From JAZGDL01 sp036477795 (lineage in GTDB: Bacteria > Planctomycetota > Phycisphaerae > UBA1845), in assembly GCA_036477795.1 (NCBI GenBank), contig JAZGDL010000363.1:1-46184 (forward strand): a stretch of DNA of 46,184 nt, read 5' to 3'. Below the pieces are notes generated by a model. It ran no database searches. It was not told the DNA's origin and worked only from the letters and a program-made list of their open reading frames with translations. The translations under genes and the position numbers were made by a program. Position 1 is the stretch's first letter, and the number at the start of each line of letters is the position of its first letter. Shown in pieces: positions 24,100-31,397 of this stretch.

Positions 24100-26658
24100 C
24101 TAGGGTGTGAGTTTCTCGGCGCGGGATTGGCAATCGGGGCCCGGGCAACGGGTGGTGAATTCCTTGAGGGCGAGCGCGGCCAGGTCGGGTTTCTTCTGGG
24201 CGGTGAGCACCTGGGCGGTGTGGTAGTAGGGCCAGGGGTTGTCGGGATGGGCGACGGCGAATCTTTGAAAGTCGTCAATCAGTCGTTGTTGGGCGTCGGG
24301 GGGCGAGGGGGTTTCAAGGGTGAGTATCTGTTCAACTGTGTCGGCGGCGGTGTCGGGGTCGTTGTCATGCAGGGCAAGAAGGGTTCTTGTGAGCAGGTAG
24401 ACGGTGAGGTCGGGGTGGTCGTGAGGAGGGGACGAAGGGACGAAGGGACGGAGGGACGAAGGGGAAAGGGGGTGTTGCTGGAGCAGTTGGGCGGCGCGCG
24501 AGCAGTCGCCGGCCTGGGCCAGCGTGTAGGCCGTCCAGACGCGGAGTTTAGCGTCGGTGGGAACTTTATTGCACGCGTTAATAAAAGCGGCGGCGGTCAG
24601 GTCGGGGCGGTTGATGCTCAGAGCGAAGTCCTGGTAGGCGATGAGAAAGCCGGCGTCGGTGTCGTGGTACGGCATCTGGGCGTCGTAGATTCGTAGGGCT
24701 TCTGTGACGCGGTTTTGGCGCAGATGGAGATTGGCCAGGTTGACGGCGGCGATAGCGTTGTGGGGGTCGTGGTGCAGGGCGGTGGTGTAGGCGTCGGCGG
24801 CGTTGGTGAATCGATGGAGAGCTTCGTAGGCAACGCCCAGGTTGGTACGGGCGACGGCGTTCTCGGGCATCCAGCCGAGCAGTTTCTGGAGTCGCTTGAT
24901 TGCATCGTTGTATCGTTGATGCTCGATGTCGATTTCGGCGAGTCCCAGATGTGCGGGGACTTCGTAGGGGTTGTTCCGGACGGCTTTCGTGTATGTGGCG
25001 ACGGCGTCTTCGGTTCGGCCGACGGTCCGGTATAGAGATGCAAGGGGGATGAGGCCGGGGTTGTAGAAGGGCATGATTTCGATGGCGCGTTCGTAGTTGG
25101 CGATAGCTTGCTGGTGCCGGTTGAGGTGGGCCTGGATCTGGGCCAGGCGTGAGTAGCATTTTCCGTAGTCGGGGTCGGCTTGGATGGCTTTGTGGAGCGC
25201 GTCCAGGGCCTGGTCGTATCGGCCGAGCCGGAACCGGCTCATGCCGATGACCTGGTAGACTTCGCAGGCCATCTCCTTGGGGTGACGTTGCAGATCTTCG
25301 ACGGCGATGTCGATGGCGTTTTCATACTGCCCGTGCCGGTAGTAAGCCCAGGCAGCCTGTTTGTAGACGCCGGGGAAGTCGCGGTTGGTCTCGATGTTTC
25401 GCAAGGCGGCGGCGATATCGTTGCGGTAGTAGCCTTGAGTTCTCCAGGACACGGCGACGAAGACGGCGCCGATGGCGGTGGCGACCGTGACCAGGCTCAC
25501 CAGAACGGCGCTGCGTCGCCGGGCAGATGAAATGTTCCTGCGGGCGTAGATGTAGATGGCAACGAGTGCGGCGGCGGTGATCCAGGCCAGGCCGATCTTG
25601 GGAAGATATACATAGCGATCGGCACCGATGGCCCGGCGGGCCGGCACAACGGGGAGTGTCGGAAAAACGGCGGTGAAAAACCAGAGCAGCCCCAGTAGCC
25701 CGATGCGTGTCCGAGAAGCTGATGCTAGCGCCAGAAGGGCTATCAGGGTGATGGTGACGGCGGCGGTGAGGAGTTCGGGATCGGTCCAACTGACGTAGGG
25801 CGGCGGCGGATACCAGACGGAGAGCCCGATGGGGAAGAGGTACTGCCGGAAGTATTGGGCGAGGGCGAGGAGGCAATAGATCGCTTTGGGGCCTCCCATT
25901 TCTCCTTCGGCTTCGGCGAACATCTCGCTGCTGGACCCGATGTTGAGGATGGTGAACAGGCCGCTGATGACGGCGACTACCAGCCACATGACCCACCAGC
26001 GCTTGGCCGGCTTGCGATGCTGCGCTAGCGGGCAGACGGCGACGAGAACCGGCAGGGCAACGCTGACCTTGCTCATGTGAGCGAGGAAGGTGCAGATGAT
26101 GACAATAGCCGCCCGTGAAAGGCTTGGTTTTCTGTCCCACCGGTCGAAGGTGATGACGGTTGCGAGCGTGAAGCAAGTGCTGAGCAACATCATGCGGCCG
26201 TTGAGCCAGGCGATGGGTTCGGCGGCCAGCGGGTGGATGGCGAAGAGTGCGGCGGCGGTGATGGGGACGGCCAGGCGGCTCGTCAGGCGCATCATCAGCA
26301 ACAGCACCAGGAGGGCGTTTGCTGCGTGGATTAGGATGTTTGTGAGGTGGAACACCCAGGCGCCGGCGTGAGGGCCTTGGGGCGTGGGTTGGAGACCCAG
26401 GGCGTTTAGGATGGCAAAATCAAGGGAAAAGCTGATCATGGGGATGGGCTGATAAAGGTCGCGATGGACGATGGTGAGTAACTGAAATGCGTGGGTGGCT
26501 GATGGGTGGTTCACCAGGACGTGGTTGAGCACGAGGTGGTAGTCGTCGCCGGCAAGGAAGCCGCCGCGGAGCGAAGGAAGGCCTGTGATGACGGCAAGGG
26601 CGAAAACGACGAACGCGAGGATTACTGCGCGGCGTTTGGTGGTATCGTTGATTTCCAT
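24100..26658 (-). CDS. GT-C-like membrane protein with TPR domain (TMTC-like)
   Basis: 852 residues. The N-terminal half (about 10-410) has ten or so transmembrane helices. The first loop carries the acidic GGFLAGDDYHLVLNH pattern typical of GT-C glycosyltransferases (Asp-Asp). The next loop has RDLYQPIPMISFSLDFAI, as in TMTC/O-mannosyltransferase-like TPR proteins. From about 420 to 850 there are about ten TPR units, e.g. AWAYYRHGQYENAIDIAVED and ARTNLGVAYEALHRFTNAAD. Likely substrate: polyprenyl-linked sugar transferred outside the cytoplasm (family knowledge; specificity unknown). Divergent from the thioesterase gene, with a palindrome between. Confidence 0.85.
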   Translation of the reverse strand: MEINDTTKRRAVILAFVVFALAVITGLPSLRGGFLAGDDYHLVLNHVLVNHPSATHAFQLLTIVHRDLYQPIPMISFSLDFAILNALGLQPTPQGPHAGAWVFHLTNILIHAANALLVLLLMMRLTSRLAVPITAAALFAIHPLAAEPIAWLNGRMMLLSTCFTLATVITFDRWDRKPSLSRAAIVIICTFLAHMSKVSVALPVLVAVCPLAQHRKPAKRWWVMWLVVAVISGLFTILNIGSSSEMFAEAEGEMGGPKAIYCLLALAQYFRQYLFPIGLSVWYPPPPYVSWTDPELLTAAVTITLIALLALASASRTRIGLLGLLWFFTAVFPTLPVVPARRAIGADRYVYLPKIGLAWITAAALVAIYIYARRNISSARRRSAVLVSLVTVATAIGAVFVAVSWRTQGYYRNDIAAALRNIETNRDFPGVYKQAAWAYYRHGQYENAIDIAVEDLQRHPKEMACEVYQVIGMSRFRLGRYDQALDALHKAIQADPDYGKCYSRLAQIQAHLNRHQQAIANYERAIEIMPFYNPGLIPLASLYRTVGRTEDAVATYTKAVRNNPYEVPAHLGLAEIDIEHQRYNDAIKRLQKLLGWMPENAVARTNLGVAYEALHRFTNAADAYTTALHHDPHNAIAAVNLANLHLRQNRVTEALRIYDAQMPYHDTDAGFLIAYQDFALSINRPDLTAAAFINACNKVPTDAKLRVWTAYTLAQAGDCSRAAQLLQQHPLSPSSLRPFVPSSPPHDHPDLTVYLLTRTLLALHDNDPDTAADTVEQILTLETPSPPDAQQRLIDDFQRFAVAHPDNPWPYYHTAQVLTAQKKPDLAALALKEFTTRCPGPDCQSRAEKLTP

Positions 26659-26738
26659 TGATTTCTTGTATCAGTATGACAGCGCTACAACGGTGGACAA
26701 CCCTTGAAGGAGAGGTCGTGAGACGGTGATCCCACGAG

Positions 26739-26760
26739 CCCACGGATTGCAATCCGTGGG
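26739..26760. repeat. REP-like 22-bp palindrome, variant centre
   Basis: CCCACGGATTG / CAATCCGTGGG: same family as 10180, but the centre TTCGAA is TTGCAA, still perfectly palindromic. It lies in the divergent region between two genes. Confidence 0.9.
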
Positions 26761-26840
26761 CTTTGGGGGAGAATTCGTGGGGGAATCAGTGCTGTCATGT
26801 TGGAGGGATCGTGCTGGCGCGTTCGAAAGATGGAGGAATG

Positions 26841-27272
26841 ATGGGCGGTTCGTCCGACGTTCATGAACATGAGATTCGCGTTCGGTACGCTGAATGCGAC
26901 GCGATGGGGTTTCTGCATCACGCCAAGTACTTTGAGTATATAGAAGAAGCGCGGACCGAGGCGCTTCGGGCCCGGGGGATCAGGTATCGTGATCTTGAGG
27001 CGGAGGGCGTGCTCTTTGTCGTGGCTAAGTTGTCGTGCCGGTTCTTCAAACCTATCGCGTACGACGACGTGGTGACCGTCCAGACGTCGATCGAGCGGTT
27101 CACCCGGACGCGCATCGATCACTCGTATCGGTTGCTTTGTGACGGGGAGCTCAAGTCGGAAGCGGCCACGACGCTGGCCTGCATCGGGCGGGACGGGCGA
27201 CCGCGGGTCATGCCTGACCATATCTGGTCGATCCATCAGGAGACCAAGCCGCGGCGGCGTGGTCGGGGGTGA
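26841..27272 (+). CDS. YbgC-like acyl-CoA thioesterase
   Basis: 143 residues; GGAGGA lies just before tandem ATGs (26838 and 26841). Hotdog-fold thioesterase of the YbgC/4-hydroxybenzoyl-CoA class. It shows VRYAECDAMGFLHHAKYFEY (the family motif with catalytic Asp and His), FIEEAR-like IEEARTEALRARGI, and VVAKLSCRFFKPIAYDDVVT. It hydrolyses short or aryl acyl-CoA thioesters, possibly linked to membrane lipid metabolism. Single gene, no linked Tol-Pal genes here. Confidence 0.93.
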   Translation: MGGSSDVHEHEIRVRYAECDAMGFLHHAKYFEYIEEARTEALRARGIRYRDLEAEGVLFVVAKLSCRFFKPIAYDDVVTVQTSIERFTRTRIDHSYRLLCDGELKSEAATTLACIGRDGRPRVMPDHIWSIHQETKPRRRGRG

Positions 27273-27343
27273 TGGGTTCAGCGGTTTGGGCGCGTCGTGG
27301 GTGTTCGACCGTACGCGAACGAGCGCCAACCTCGACTCCGTGC

Positions 27344-27373
27344 GACCGCTCCCTTACGGTCGCGGCTCGGATT
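27344..27373. repeat. GACCGCTCCCTTACGGTC element, intergenic copy
   Basis: GACCGCTCCCTTACGGTCGC then GGCTCGGATT. With the preceding GC it forms a 7-bp stem and 8-base loop. Four further copies at 33496, 34391, 35446 (inverted) and 38554. Confidence 0.9.
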
Positions 27374-27422
27374 GCCACAGGACTATCAACGATTATTCAG
27401 GATTGTTAACGGTTACTCAGGT

Positions 27423-28586
27423 TCAGGTTTCGACGGCGGAGTCGGTGATGTCTTTCCCGGGGTCGTTGCCGGTGGTGAGGTTTTTGTAGAGTTGCAGGTG
27501 CTGGTCGGCGAATCGGCGGACGCCGAATACCTGGTAGGCCTGGCCGCGGGCGACTTCCTTCTCTTTGGTCATGGCGTCGATCTGCTTCAAGGCGGCTGCG
27601 ATTCTGATGGTCATGTTCGGTCCGCGCTGGGGTTTGATGAGGTGGCCGTTGTGCTTGTGAGCGATCAACTCGGCGATAGCGTAGACCGCGGAGCCGATTA
27701 CGGACACACCGGCGGCCATCGCCCATGCGATGGGGGTGGTGGACACATCGCCGAGCGGCGTGATGACCAGGCAGTCGGATATGGCGATGAGGTTTTCGTA
27801 GCGCTGGTTCGAGCCGGCCCACACGTTCGCGTTGGGGTGGGACATGGTCTTTGACAGCTCTTGAACACGTTTACATTCCGGTGACGTGCCGAAGAGCACC
27901 ATCCGGCTACCCGGTTGTATGAAGTTGAGCAGGTGGCCGCTCCAGGCGATACGATCGAGCCCCCCGGTTCGGGTGAGGGGATATGAAGCCAAGACCATAC
28001 GTTCGTGGGGTTTGAGGCCGAGGTCCTGGCGGAGAGATTCGTCCTTCCTGGCGGCGTTGATGGCGGCGAAATCGACACCGGGGCGGATGACGACGCAGGT
28101 CGGGACGGGCAGTCCTTTTTCGATCATTCGGCGGCGCACGGTTGCGCTGGAACAGGCCACGGCGAACTTGGGCTGGTGGGCGATCGATTTGATGGATTTC
28201 GCTTCGGCGTCGGTGATGTTGGGGGCGAAACGTTCGATCACCAGTGCGCAATTGCCGGCTCGGGCGGAGCCGGCGGCGACGGCTGCCTGGGTACCCCATG
28301 CGAACACGATGTCGATGCCGTGGGTGATGAGCAGGCGCCTCAGGGCCGGGGCGGCGGTGAATTCCAGGCCGAAGCGCGCTGGAGTGCGCACGATGCGGGC
28401 GCCCTTGGATAAGCGTGCGCCACCCACAAGGGGTGGCGCTACGAACCAATCGCAAGGTGGGGTCCGAACATCGAGTGAAGCGAGTATCTGGGCACCGTCG
28501 TCCGCCGGAATCCTGCTAAGGAGCTGGGTGACGGCGATTCGCTGTTCCCAATCGGCGGTGTCGTCGAAAAGGTGGAGGGCTCGCAT
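27423..28586 (-). CDS. Glycosyltransferase, GT-B fold (family 1/4-like)
   Basis: 387 residues. The N-terminal Rossmann-like half covers about 1-180. The C-terminal half has HERMVLASYPLTRTGGLDRI, RMVLFGTSPECKRVQEL and the donor-site region ISDCLVITPLGDVSTTPIAW followed by AMAAGVSVIGSAV (the E-x7-E-like segment is degenerate). It likely adds a sugar to an envelope glycan at the cytoplasmic face of the membrane. The start codon overlaps the stop of the lipoprotein gene before it (TAATG). Residues VAPPLVGGAR at about 50-60 are encoded by an in-frame palindrome also found intergenically at 12283. Confidence 0.8.
   Translation of the reverse strand: MRALHLFDDTADWEQRIAVTQLLSRIPADDGAQILASLDVRTPPCDWFVAPPLVGGARLSKGARIVRTPARFGLEFTAAPALRRLLITHGIDIVFAWGTQAAVAAGSARAGNCALVIERFAPNITDAEAKSIKSIAHQPKFAVACSSATVRRRMIEKGLPVPTCVVIRPGVDFAAINAARKDESLRQDLGLKPHERMVLASYPLTRTGGLDRIAWSGHLLNFIQPGSRMVLFGTSPECKRVQELSKTMSHPNANVWAGSNQRYENLIAISDCLVITPLGDVSTTPIAWAMAAGVSVIGSAVYAIAELIAHKHNGHLIKPQRGPNMTIRIAAALKQIDAMTKEKEVARGQAYQVFGVRRFADQHLQLYKNLTTGNDPGKDITDSAVET
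28417..28442. repeat. GCGCCACCC-GGGTGGCGC palindrome, inside a gene
   Basis: Identical to the intergenic 12283-12308 element over 26 bases. In the minus-strand glycosyltransferase frame it encodes VAPPLVGGAR without breaking the frame. Confidence 0.9.
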
Positions 28587-29266
28587 TATTGCTTTTCGAA
28601 GTCGTCCATCTTGCGGTCGTAGAAGCTCTTTGCCATTTTCTCGGCCAGGGCTCCGGTGAGCACTTCGAGGATGCCTTTGCGCGTCTTGGCGCGAGCGACC
28701 CGGTCGGCGGAGATTTCGGCCTGGAAGATCCTTCCGCCCGGACTCCTGGGCCAGAGACGGGCTTTGGATTGTTGGGTTTCCTCGCGGGCGTCGATGACTT
28801 TGATGGCTGCGGACATGCTGGCGGCGGCGGTGGCGTCGGTGGGGTCGACCGTGGCGAAGAAGGAGCGGACCTCCACGGCGATAGCCTGCTCCGCATGCAG
28901 GAGTTGGGCTATCCTGCGATAGGAAAGCTCGTCGAAGTTCGGATATGACTGTCTAAGTCGTTGGAGCGCGGCGTGAGGGATGAGGAGTTTTGCGGCGTTG
29001 TGTTCTTTAAGCTGTTCGGCAAGCTGTTCGGCCAGGATGGTTGTTGCTTCGGGCCAGTAACAGTGTTCGCGCAAGTCGTCGACCAGGACGACGACGGGGC
29101 CTGCGGTGAGTTTGAACTCGGCCTTGATCTTGGGACGTTGGAACAGGCCGAACATGAAGAGGGCTTCGCCGCCGGAGTAGCCGCAGCCGTTGAGCGCGGT
29201 GAGGATGAGCACGCACACGGTCAGAAAGGCGGGGGGCCGGAGCGATGGGCAACTCGTCGCAGTCAC
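28586..29266 (-). CDS. Lipoprotein, related to its upstream neighbour
   Basis: 226 residues starting at a GTG one base after the upstream gene's stop. Signal peptide with lipobox (LTALNGC). The mature domain (KAEFKLTAGPVVVLVDDLRE, CYWPEATTILAEQLAEQLKE, FDELSYRRIAQLLHAEQAIA) has the same order of elements as the neighbouring lipoprotein. The two look like diverged paralogs. Possibly an LpoB/TolB-N-like alpha/beta domain, which I cannot confirm. Operon: this pair plus the glycosyltransferase. Confidence 0.75.
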   Translation of the reverse strand: MTATSCPSLRPPAFLTVCVLILTALNGCGYSGGEALFMFGLFQRPKIKAEFKLTAGPVVVLVDDLREHCYWPEATTILAEQLAEQLKEHNAAKLLIPHAALQRLRQSYPNFDELSYRRIAQLLHAEQAIAVEVRSFFATVDPTDATAAASMSAAIKVIDAREETQQSKARLWPRSPGGRIFQAEISADRVARAKTRKGILEVLTGALAEKMAKSFYDRKMDDFEKQ

Positions 29267-29267
29267 G

Positions 29268-29894
29268 CTACAGATCCACCTGATGTTCGTAGAACTTGCG
29301 GGCCACCGTCTCGGCGAACTTCTCGTAGGTGTTTCGGCGGACCAGCAACGCGTTGCGGGAGGACATGAGCAGCGGCTGATGTTCCGGGTAAAGGACTCGG
29401 ACAGGAGCTAGTGTGTACTGGGCGATCTCGTCCGGCTCGGCGTTGAGGTCGAATGCGATGACGGAGGCCTTGATTCGGCCTTGGACCAGGTCCGGCGTGT
29501 TGGGGGCCCGGATCTGGAATTCCAGCAATTCGACGTACACGACGAAGTCGGCTTTGAAGTGCTTTCCGGTGCCGATGGGGTCTACTGCGGCGTCCAGGTC
29601 CCGCTGCAGAAAGTGCTCCACGGCTGAGGGGTCGACCATGTCGCAGTGCTTGACGCCGGCTGCGATGTTGTCGGCGACATAGGTAGCCAGTTCCAGTCGA
29701 ATGTGGGGGTAGTCAAACAAGGTCGCTTGTTGAGCCCAGACCATGACCAATGTTCGCTTTCCCTCGAGTTTGTGGAATTCGGCGGGGACGGTGCGTTTAT
29801 GTTCGCCGACGAAGATGAAGGGCAGCAGCAAGTTGCACCCGGTGACGGCCCCAGCGGCCAAAATGACCAACGCGCTTCTGATTCCTCTGTTCAT
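29268..29894 (-). CDS. Lipoprotein, first gene of the lipoprotein-glycosyltransferase operon
   Basis: 208 residues from the ATG at 29894; an ATG five codons earlier is also open. Lipobox AVTGC after a short hydrophobic helix. Mature part: KRTLVMVWAQQATLFDYPHI, RLELATYVADNIAAGVKHCD, ADFVVYVELLEFQIRAPNT and a C-terminal YEKFAETVARKFYEHQ helix. Pattern and length match the next gene. Likely attached to the outer membrane or periplasmic face. Function unknown. Confidence 0.75.
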   Translation of the reverse strand: MNRGIRSALVILAAGAVTGCNLLLPFIFVGEHKRTVPAEFHKLEGKRTLVMVWAQQATLFDYPHIRLELATYVADNIAAGVKHCDMVDPSAVEHFLQRDLDAAVDPIGTGKHFKADFVVYVELLEFQIRAPNTPDLVQGRIKASVIAFDLNAEPDEIAQYTLAPVRVLYPEHQPLLMSSRNALLVRRNTYEKFAETVARKFYEHQVDL

Positions 29895-29943
29895 GACGTG
29901 TACATCCACGGTAGAATTTTTCGATTTCTGATGTCCACAAGAA

Positions 29944-30453
29944 TTATGCCTCCGCGGCTACGGTTATGATTTTGTAGGCCCAAGCGGCAGCGAACAAGAG
30001 CAGAATCACGACGGCTGTCTTGAGCGGCGAGATTCGGTACCAGTTGAATCTCCAGTGGCGGCCGGTGACGAGCGTGGCCCCGGCGGCGCCGACGCAGATG
30101 ATGGCTGCCACCGCCAGGAGTAGGCCCATGGGCTGACTGCGGAAGGCATCCGCCCATTGGCCGTGAACGGTGTGGGCGAAGGCGGTGGTCATGCCGCAGG
30201 TGGGACAGGGGTAACCCGTAGCAGCAAGCACGGTGCAGGGCTGGAAGCCGAGTTGGCGATGCGTTCCGGTGCCGCTGGGGTCCGGCGTGAGTCGGGCAGC
30301 GACGATCAGGGGCGTTGCGACGGCGATCAGCAGGCATAGTGCTAAGACTCGCGATTTGACGGTGTGGCCAACGCGCTCGCGGGTGAGCAGGGGCCCCAGC
30401 GGATGAGGCTTGCGCGGCGTTCCCGGAAACCGTATCAATCGGGTGGGTTGCAT
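29944..30453 (-). CDS. DUF2752 membrane protein
   Basis: 169 residues from the ATG at 30453. The frame is open far upstream, but only over the opposite strand of sdhC, so I reject the longer form. Three transmembrane helices. The family motif is clear: GFQPCTVLAATGYPCPTCGM then TTAFAHTVHGQWADAFRSQP (Cys-Pro-x-Cys-Gly, His-Gly, Gln-Pro). DUF2752 proteins are small inner-membrane proteins of unknown role. The N-terminal HPLGPLLTRERVG resembles translated dispersed repeats and may not be native. Divergent from sdhC. Confidence 0.75.
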   Translation of the reverse strand: MQPTRLIRFPGTPRKPHPLGPLLTRERVGHTVKSRVLALCLLIAVATPLIVAARLTPDPSGTGTHRQLGFQPCTVLAATGYPCPTCGMTTAFAHTVHGQWADAFRSQPMGLLLAVAAIICVGAAGATLVTGRHWRFNWYRISPLKTAVVILLLFAAAWAYKIITVAAEA

Positions 30454-30509
30454 GGTAGATCGGCTGATCGCTCCAGCTCCAACGGTGCCATACGCCGCAC
30501 GGCGGATGG

Positions 30510-30539
30510 TTGACGAAGCCAGCACAATACTACTATATA
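30510..30539 (+). promoter_or_regulatory. Candidate promoter of the sdh operon
   Basis: TTGACG at 30510-30515 and TATATA at 30534-30539, spacer 18. It lies in the divergent region about 95 bases before the sdhC start, and is the only AT-rich patch there. Confidence 0.45.
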
Positions 30540-30633
30540 TGCGCGACGATGGAAGTGGATGCTTGGGGGGCGGGAGGCGCGCGGGCTGAACCCCGCGGCT
30601 CGGGGACAGCCTGTGCGGAAAGGTGGTTGAACC

Positions 30634-31392
30634 GTGGGTGAGGCGGCGGTTGACGTGGATTCGATTGCTCAGCGGCATCATTTCTTGATCCGCCGGCTGC
30701 ATTCGCTCAGCGGGCTGGTTCCGATCGGCGTCTTCCTGGTGGTGCACCTGTCGGTAAACGCGACGATCAATGTTGGCGGGGAGGAGTTTCAGAGAAACGT
30801 CGACCGGATACATGCGCTGGGGCCGCTGCTGGTTCCCGTGGAGATCCTGGGCATTTTCCTGCCGATTCTGTTTCATGCCGTGCTGGGGCTGCATATCTGG
30901 CTCAGCGGTCAGCCCAACGTCGGCACCTACCGTTACGGCGGTAATGTTCGCTACACGCTGCAGCGCGTGACCGGTGGCATTGCGTTCGTCTTCATTCTCT
31001 ATCATGTCTGGCACATGCATTGGCTGGGCAAGGGGTTGGGGGGTGGCTTCTTCGACCCCGAAGCGGGCCGGGCTGCGATCACCGCGGCGGAATCGATGCG
31101 GCACACCATCTTCGGGTTTCCGGTTTCGATATTGTACGCTATTGGGGTGTTGTCGACCGTCTATCACCTGGCCAACGGCATCTGGACCTCGTTGATCACC
31201 TGGGGCGTTACCATCGGTCCGTCGTCGCAACGCATCGCGGGTTATGTGTGTGCCGTGTTCGGCGTTGTGTTGGGCATCGCAGGGCTCAGTGCGGTGAAAG
31301 GATTCAAGGAGTTTCAGGGCGATTCAGTGCTGGCTGATGCACCTTTGGATGTGGGTTCGTCATTTGTCACCACTACGGACCATCCCGAGTAA
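30634..31392 (+). CDS. sdhC: Succinate dehydrogenase cytochrome b subunit
   Basis: 252 residues starting at a GTG (GGAAAGG upstream). A single large membrane anchor with five helices, like the b558 subunit of Bacteroidetes, Chlorobi and Bacillus. Heme-ligand candidates: His in RRLHSLSGLVPIGVFLVVHL, His in FHAVLGLHIWL, and the YHVWHMHWLGKG segment; YHLANGIWTSLITWG follows. It anchors SdhA/B and passes electrons to quinone. First of three genes (6-base gap to sdhA). Confidence 0.92.
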   Translation: MGEAAVDVDSIAQRHHFLIRRLHSLSGLVPIGVFLVVHLSVNATINVGGEEFQRNVDRIHALGPLLVPVEILGIFLPILFHAVLGLHIWLSGQPNVGTYRYGGNVRYTLQRVTGGIAFVFILYHVWHMHWLGKGLGGGFFDPEAGRAAITAAESMRHTIFGFPVSILYAIGVLSTVYHLANGIWTSLITWGVTIGPSSQRIAGYVCAVFGVVLGIAGLSAVKGFKEFQGDSVLADAPLDVGSSFVTTTDHPE

Positions 31393-31397
31393 ACATC

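Noticed and set aside
30454..31230. Long N-terminal extension of the DUF2752 gene
   Set aside because: Lies on the antisense strand of sdhC and has no family features; the start at 30453 suffices.
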